Part shown: positions 58,899 to 64,000 of the stretch, one piece after another
How positions within the stretch are numbered: position 1 is the stretch's first letter
How the letters are laid out: the number at the start of each line of letters is the position of its first letter
Origin: Arthrinium phaeospermum
Lineage: Eukaryota; Ascomycota; Sordariomycetes; Amphisphaeriales; Apiosporaceae
Direction of reading: 5' to 3'
Assembly: GCA_006503535.1 (NCBI GenBank)
Contig: QYRS01000006.1
Span: 1,736,001-1,800,000, forward strand
DNA: 64,000 bases
Translations under genes and position numbers: made by a program
Notes under the pieces: model-generated
Databases searched by the model: none
What the model was told of the DNA's origin: nothing
Seen by the model: the letters and a program-made list of their open reading frames with translations, nothing else

Positions 58899-61492
58899 TT
58901 AACCACTGTTAGAAACGATGGCAGGTGCCATGTTGATGACACATTGACCCTTCTTCTCGCCTCTGAAGATTGCTTCGGCTAGTACATCGTTAGTTCGTCC
59001 ATCTTTGTGGGAAAACACAGCCGAAGCCCGTAGAAAATACGTACCCTCGAGGTTGAGGCCTTTAATGCGGATGACTAGGTTGAAGGAGACCCGCCAACAG
59101 CTCTTTTCGCCATTCTGCTCAGGCAGGATCACACGGTCGTCGCGGAGAGACGTCATGTCCGCCACAATAGTTCCAATGCATGGACAGCCTGTTCGTTCCA
59201 CTTATGTTAACAAGACATTGTACAAGTTGAGTATGGGGATGCTCAAGACACAATTACCCTTGTTTCGCTTGTTCTCTGTGGAGTAGCCGGACTCCATGAC
59301 CCTGTCGGACATGTAGATCAGCTCCTCACAAAGGAGTTGGGGTGCACTGAAAGAAAAGACATGATCGCATGTGACGGAGAAAGACCAATTCTCATCCACA
59401 TTCTCGCCCTTGAGTTGATGTTAGTGAAACTGGAAGACACTCCGACTATTACCAAATATATTGGTCGTGCTTACCTTCTGAGCGAACCAGACAATACGGT
59501 TGAAGAACCACCATTTGTCGTCAAGGGGTGTGTACTTCGATCTACCTCTGTGAATCTTGCGCGGGAGATAAGTGTGATCCGTGCTCAGCTCATGGTCCTC
59601 AATGTGACGGAGGATACCGTATGACAAAGGAAGCGCCCTAGCGGGTTCAGCAGCTCGGTTCAATGCTCGCAAGGCTGCGCCTTGGGCAATAGCGGTCGGG
59701 CTAGACCTCCCAGTCAGTATGTGAATATGTCATTATGCTTTAAAGATGATGCTGGTGTACTTACTCAATCGGTTTTCCTTCCCCCAGAAGCGCCGTCTTC
59801 GTTCTATGTTCTTCGTTGTACTCGTCTAGGCATTTTCTGATGTACGAGTGGTACGAGACCGAGCAGCTGAAGCCACCCACCATGACAATGTACTAATTCA
59901 CTGTTAGCTGATATCAGTTTTATCTGGGCATTGCGTAGATCAACCCACGTCAATCGGCTCTTCTCTCTCCCTAGCATTGTCCAATTGGGTCTTTGCCAAG
60001 GCCCAGACCTTGTGAAGACAGTCAAAGAACATGTTGGAAACTGTAGCACTTTGTCTTATTTTAGCCAACATCATGGAGGGGGGTTTGAGTAAAACTTACT
60101 GCGGAATTTTCATGATACCTCTCTCGAAGCCGTGCTCCCGGTCTGTCTTCAAGCCATCTTGCTTGAAAAGCATCATCCGGGGAAACAGTTCGTATGCATT
60201 ATGATTTCTCTTCTGTATCTCGAACTGTTCCCAGGTGATCTCCTGGGCGATCTCAGGGAATCCCCTTTGGCAGTAGTCCTTCAGGTAAGGAGCCCCTGTT
60301 TGCAATTTCTTCAGAGCTTCCTCGTAGAATGAGCCATTCATCATGTTGGATCCACAGATCGCGCCTTGTTGCGATTAGTATGGTCATGCCATTCCAGAAA
60401 GAAATCTGTCTCTTACCAGTGGGTGGAGCGTCCTCCCTCTCCAGTCGAAGAGGCAATGAATTACCAGTACGATAGACACTTGTATCACAAGTACCGCCAC
60501 CTGTAACAATGATCAGATTTGGGTAGAGAGTTTAGCAGAATTATAAAGATAAAAACTTACCAGCATCCAACATGAGAAGCCGTGAGGATTTCTGTTCGGG
60601 TCAGCATCTAAATGAAATTCGCAGACGGTCTATGCTTTTCGTTGCTCACCTCAATGATAGGGTACTGCTTCAAAGCCCATTCAGCGCCTGCCTCAGGCTC
60701 TGTGATCATGGAAAATCGAGGAATCCACTTCTCCGAAAGGTCAAACCCTCCAAGCTTGACTCGACACAATGCCTTGGCCAGCGCCTTCTGCAAGTCCATG
60801 CAGGCCTTCAATCCGAAAACGACAGGAACACACAGAACCACCTCAATCTGATAGTTCGATTCCAATCTGTGCAGTACCATCAACTGTTGCTTTGTGTGGC
60901 TGAGCAGTCGAGTAAAGAAATCTGCGGTGATAGTGACATGAGGTGAACTTAGAGAAATTATGCGATTATCTTGAAGTCTTCCGATAACCGGCTTGAGCTT
61001 CTCGCGAATCTCATCGGTTGCTCTGTCGTTCTGGAAGAGCAACTTGAAACTGTCGATCTTCTCCTCCTTCATGGCAGCTTTTTCTTTGTTGCGTCGAGGC
61101 TTGTCCGCAGCGGGCACGTGTAGTGCGTTGGCTTCGTAGCCGAACAAGACTCTGGCTCTGTCGTCATGATCCTCCTCAGACTTCACGGGCCCGAAACGGG
61201 GATCAAATTTGCGGAAATCAGGATCAGGAGGGTACAACATCGAGGTTGGTACCTCGTTTCTCATCTTGTCGGTGGTAGGGTTGTAGAAGTCATTGGCGTA
61301 GTTTGTGATGGGTTGGATCCTCTCGAGGGAAACCTTCGTACGATCATCAATCTCGTGTGGCTCAAGAACAACATACTGTTGTGCAGTGTTAGATGTACCG
61401 AAGTCGATGGTCAAGATCACCAATCTCTGCTTGGAGGGGGTGGCATCAGCCTGAGCCTCTGGCACATCGGCCATTGCAATGTCAAGAGACAT
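58899..61492 (-). CDS. Hsp70-like actin-fold ATPase (10 exons)
   Basis: Ten minus-strand exons: 61492-60650, 60592-60562, 60500-60417, 60364-60100, 60048-59949, 59892-59765, 59700-59475, 59408-59258, 59188-59045, 58978-58899; 683 residues. Nucleotide-binding motifs of the actin/Hsp70 fold are present: phosphate-1 DFGTSNT (30-36), phosphate-2 DAGGGTCDTS (290-299) and adenosine VGGFSCS (446-452). EPEAGAEWAL matches the connect region. The C-terminus lacks a normal substrate-binding beta-sandwich with an EEVD end, as in the fungal Hsp70-like proteins of unknown role. The last intron (66 bp, CTAAC branch, no in-frame stop) could be retained to add 22 residues. Cytosolic. A canonical chaperone role is unlikely. 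Confidence 0.88.
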
Positions 61493-62182
61493 TGTGGTCG
61501 AGATAATTCCAAGTCGATGCGATGTGTTGTCTCTTTGTTACCGAGATGTCTCAAGCTTTCGGCGAAGAATTGCTCAATAAAATGAGATCAGGCATGCATG
61601 CGGATGAATGCAGACACAAACGTCAGGCGGGGTGATTAAGGAAAGTAGAAGAGGTGAAGGGTTCTAAGCTTGAAGCTTTTCTGCACCAGATAAATGGATC
61701 TGTTTATCTGTCAACCCAGCTAAAGCCAGGGTGCAAAAGAATTTTGGTCAGGTTGCTGAACTGAGCTGTGGTGAGGAGGTGGTGGGAAACAATAGAACAA
61801 GATACGTGGGCGACCTCTAATCAGCTGTGAATGTGAAGATTGTGTGAATCCTTATTATGCAGGTGCCTGGAAAATAAAAGGACCTTATCCAATTGTACTT
61901 GAGGCATTGACTTCCAGCTCAATTGCGAGGTGCATCTCCCAACCCCATCATTCCCTCAACATAAACATTGATAGCTAGCAACCCACTTTCACAACACCAA
62001 CATCTCACACCTGAGGAACAATTGTCTTCACAAACTCATCTGAAGGACAAACAATTCATACCTGGGAAAACAAAAAGACCTCTCTAGGTTTGAAAACCCT
62101 TGGAGCAGATTGACTGAAATAATTCTTCAGCTTCTTCCTTCCCTGTTGATTCCACCACCACAACCACATCTCTTCCGACTCA
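61493..62182. promoter_or_regulatory. shared divergent promoter region
   Basis: About 690 bp between the ATGs of the Hsp70-like gene (minus) and the unknown gene (plus). No coding sequence. The plus-side 200 bp is rich in CAAC/CCAC and CT stretches, typical of fungal leaders. Confidence 0.5.
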
Positions 62183-64000
62183 ATGTTCGACAGAGCCTAC
62201 CAATTTGCCCATCATTACATCGCACTCGTGAAATCACGCGTCACTACAGTCTTCTCGAGAACTGAAACCTTACCAACCACCATTTCTAATCACCACGACA
62301 CCATGCCGCTCAGGGTCCTGTGGCCTCGAGAGAGTACGGCGCAAGCCTTCGCTTGGCTCGATCACTGCATCGATACCAACAAGAATTTTACAAATACAAT
62401 TGTCGACCGCCTCAACTCCACCACTGACAAGAAGCACTTCAGCAACTGGACACAGGTTTATCTCCACATGGCCAACTATGCCCAAAAGCAAGTTGATGAT
62501 CAGACCAGCCCAGAAATCAGAGCCAAGTTGCCGAGCAGACACCGAAAGCAATGTATGGATGCCCTACTGATTGAGGGCACCTCTATCGTACCCAATCTGA
62601 CCGGTGATTCTCCGATGGCAAAACTCATCGCGGACATCAAAGCTTCACTGGCCCAGTCCGATGACGCCGGGGACGCAGAAGTGAAGGAAGAGGACGAAAA
62701 CGAAGATGCGGGTCACGACAATAATGGCGACGTCTACATGATCGAGAGTGATAGTAACGATGACCAGTCCACTATTTTCGAGTCATCTCAAAGCGAATAC
62801 ATGGGAAGCAAGGCCAGAACCCAGGGTGCCGCTGGTCCCAGTACCACGCGGAACTTCCCCAAGAAGCGCCAGCAATCGGTTCGTCACGTTACACCTACCG
62901 CATTTGAAATACATCCCTATTTTGAACATTACCAAAATAGGCGTAACATTTCGTTGACGTTTGACTTGGTCAATGCTAACCTGTGTACAGTCTCCCCCGC
63001 ACCTGCCTGCTCCCAAGAGAGTCCGTCTTGCTACACAAACGAACCGAAGTGGAGATCTGAGTGACGATGAGATACAAGGCGAAGGTTCTAACCAAGAGGG
63101 CTTTGTAAGAAGATCTCTCCGTCCTGTTATCCCAGCAAAAGCACCTCAGCCCCGTAAGGCCACTGCACCAAGAATGGGGCAACATCGAGAGCGCCCTGAG
63201 GATGCACCGCTGCCTGCAGCAACGCCTAGCCACGAAGCCCATACTCAGAACACAGTCGAGGAAGGAAAACTACCGCAGGTACCTTCACTCGTGTTACCAC
63301 GAAGTCCCAAACTTCAAGTCCAAATCAGAGGCTTGGACCAACAAGAGCGCGCTCCGTCGTTTCACCCCAGGATGACAATTCCAGAAATCCCCAATGCGCA
63401 ACTTGTTTCTGAGTCGCAGCAGAGAAGCTCAGAGGCCAGCACAGAGATAGCACCAGGAACTGGTTCCGGTCATCCCGAGTCTCATGATATCTCAGTAAGA
63501 GAAGAAAGCGCACTTGCACGAGAGAATGCTAGGCTTTGGCAGATGTACAATCACGAGAAGAACGAGAAGCTGGAGTATAAGAGGACGAGCTCGACGTTAA
63601 GATTGATACTTACGTCACCACACAACAAGGAGCAGCTCTTTGCTGCGAGATACTTGCAGCTGTGCGATCGTTTCAAGACTCGGGATCAGATGAGAGACGA
63701 CTTAAGAGAAGCTGAACTAGGGCTCCCTCAGGTTCGCGACGGCGAGCTGGCGAGTCAGTTCCACGACCTGCAGACCCTCATCCGGAGTGTCTGCCATTCC
63801 ATCACACTCGAGAACTTGGAGCAGACGTTAACCGTATCTTCCAACGATACCATTCGCGACAAGAAAATCGAGCTTCTATGCAGAACGGCCTTCGGTCAAG
63901 GACTCAATGCATGGGACCTGAGCCAGGAAGAAGATGGCGACTTATTCCGAGGGTTCGTTACTGCGCACATATTCCACTTCGTATTCGAGTCCGACTTCCC
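62183..64000 (+). CDS. hypothetical protein, runs off the right edge
   Basis: Exon 1 is 62183-62878; exon 2 starts at 62991 and stays open to the last base of the window without a stop. The acceptor has a CTAAC branch site just upstream. The donor GTTCGT at 62879 gives a phase-0 join; GTTACA at 62888 is an alternative. Visible part: about 570 residues. Residues 1-150 are mixed and helical with several Trp (LRVLWPREST, FAWLDHCID). Residues 150-330 are acidic, then Ser/Pro/Arg-rich (disordered). After that comes a helical region (ENARLWQMYNHEKNEKLEYK, ARYLQLCDRFKTRDQMRDDL). No known domain recognised. A second ATG at 62303 is possible. Divergent from the Hsp70-like gene. Confidence 0.7.

Overview
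The window is nuclear DNA of a filamentous ascomycete, most likely a Sordariomycete-type Pezizomycotina. The evidence is short spliceosomal introns (about 45-110 bp, GTRNGT donors, CTAAC-like branch sites, YAG acceptors), GC-rich coding sequence, long intergenic spacers, and families typical of moulds: class III chitin synthase, a highly reducing-type polyketide synthase (PKS), a hybrid histidine kinase, a CFEM protein, a fungal CorA-like protein and an Hsp70-like ATPase. Order below genus level cannot be set from the sequence. I rebuilt exon structures by hand from splice signals and reading-frame continuity. I saw no rRNA, convincing tRNA, CRISPR array, transposase or repeat-mutated block.

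Left third (1-25 kb): a MYND zinc-finger protein; the dynactin p25 subunit; a GPI-type CFEM protein; a THEM6-like thioesterase on the minus strand, with an imperfect 179-bp inverted repeat between it and the CFEM gene; a six-exon PKS of 2254 residues; and a GAF-type hybrid histidine kinase of 1267 residues. The PKS has intact KS, AT, methyltransferase and ACP signatures. It lacks an enoylreductase, its dehydratase His is a Tyr, its ketoreductase YxxxN has lost the Asn, and no tailoring gene lies beside it.

Middle (25-43 kb): an 11-exon polytopic membrane protein of unknown function (minus), a class III chitin synthase, a small SAM-dependent methyltransferase, a DAL5/pantothenate-type MFS transporter (minus) and a secreted FAD-dependent oxidoreductase. 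Cell-wall synthesis (chitin synthase) and wall or nutrient genes dominate.

Right third (43-64 kb) is accessory in style: long empty spacers, a degenerate-motif protein kinase-like gene, a Cys-containing small protein, a secreted GH43 glycosidase flanked by two small Cys-containing secreted proteins, an 11-exon CorA-like membrane protein, a 10-exon Hsp70-like ATPase, and a divergently arranged unknown gene that runs off the right edge. A perfect 28-bp palindrome lies about 500 bp upstream of the CorA-like start.

No single pathway unites the window. The points most worth follow-up are the isolated PKS with decayed reductive domains, the perfect palindrome, the inverted-repeat element, and the Hsp70-like/unknown divergent pair next to the CorA-like gene.
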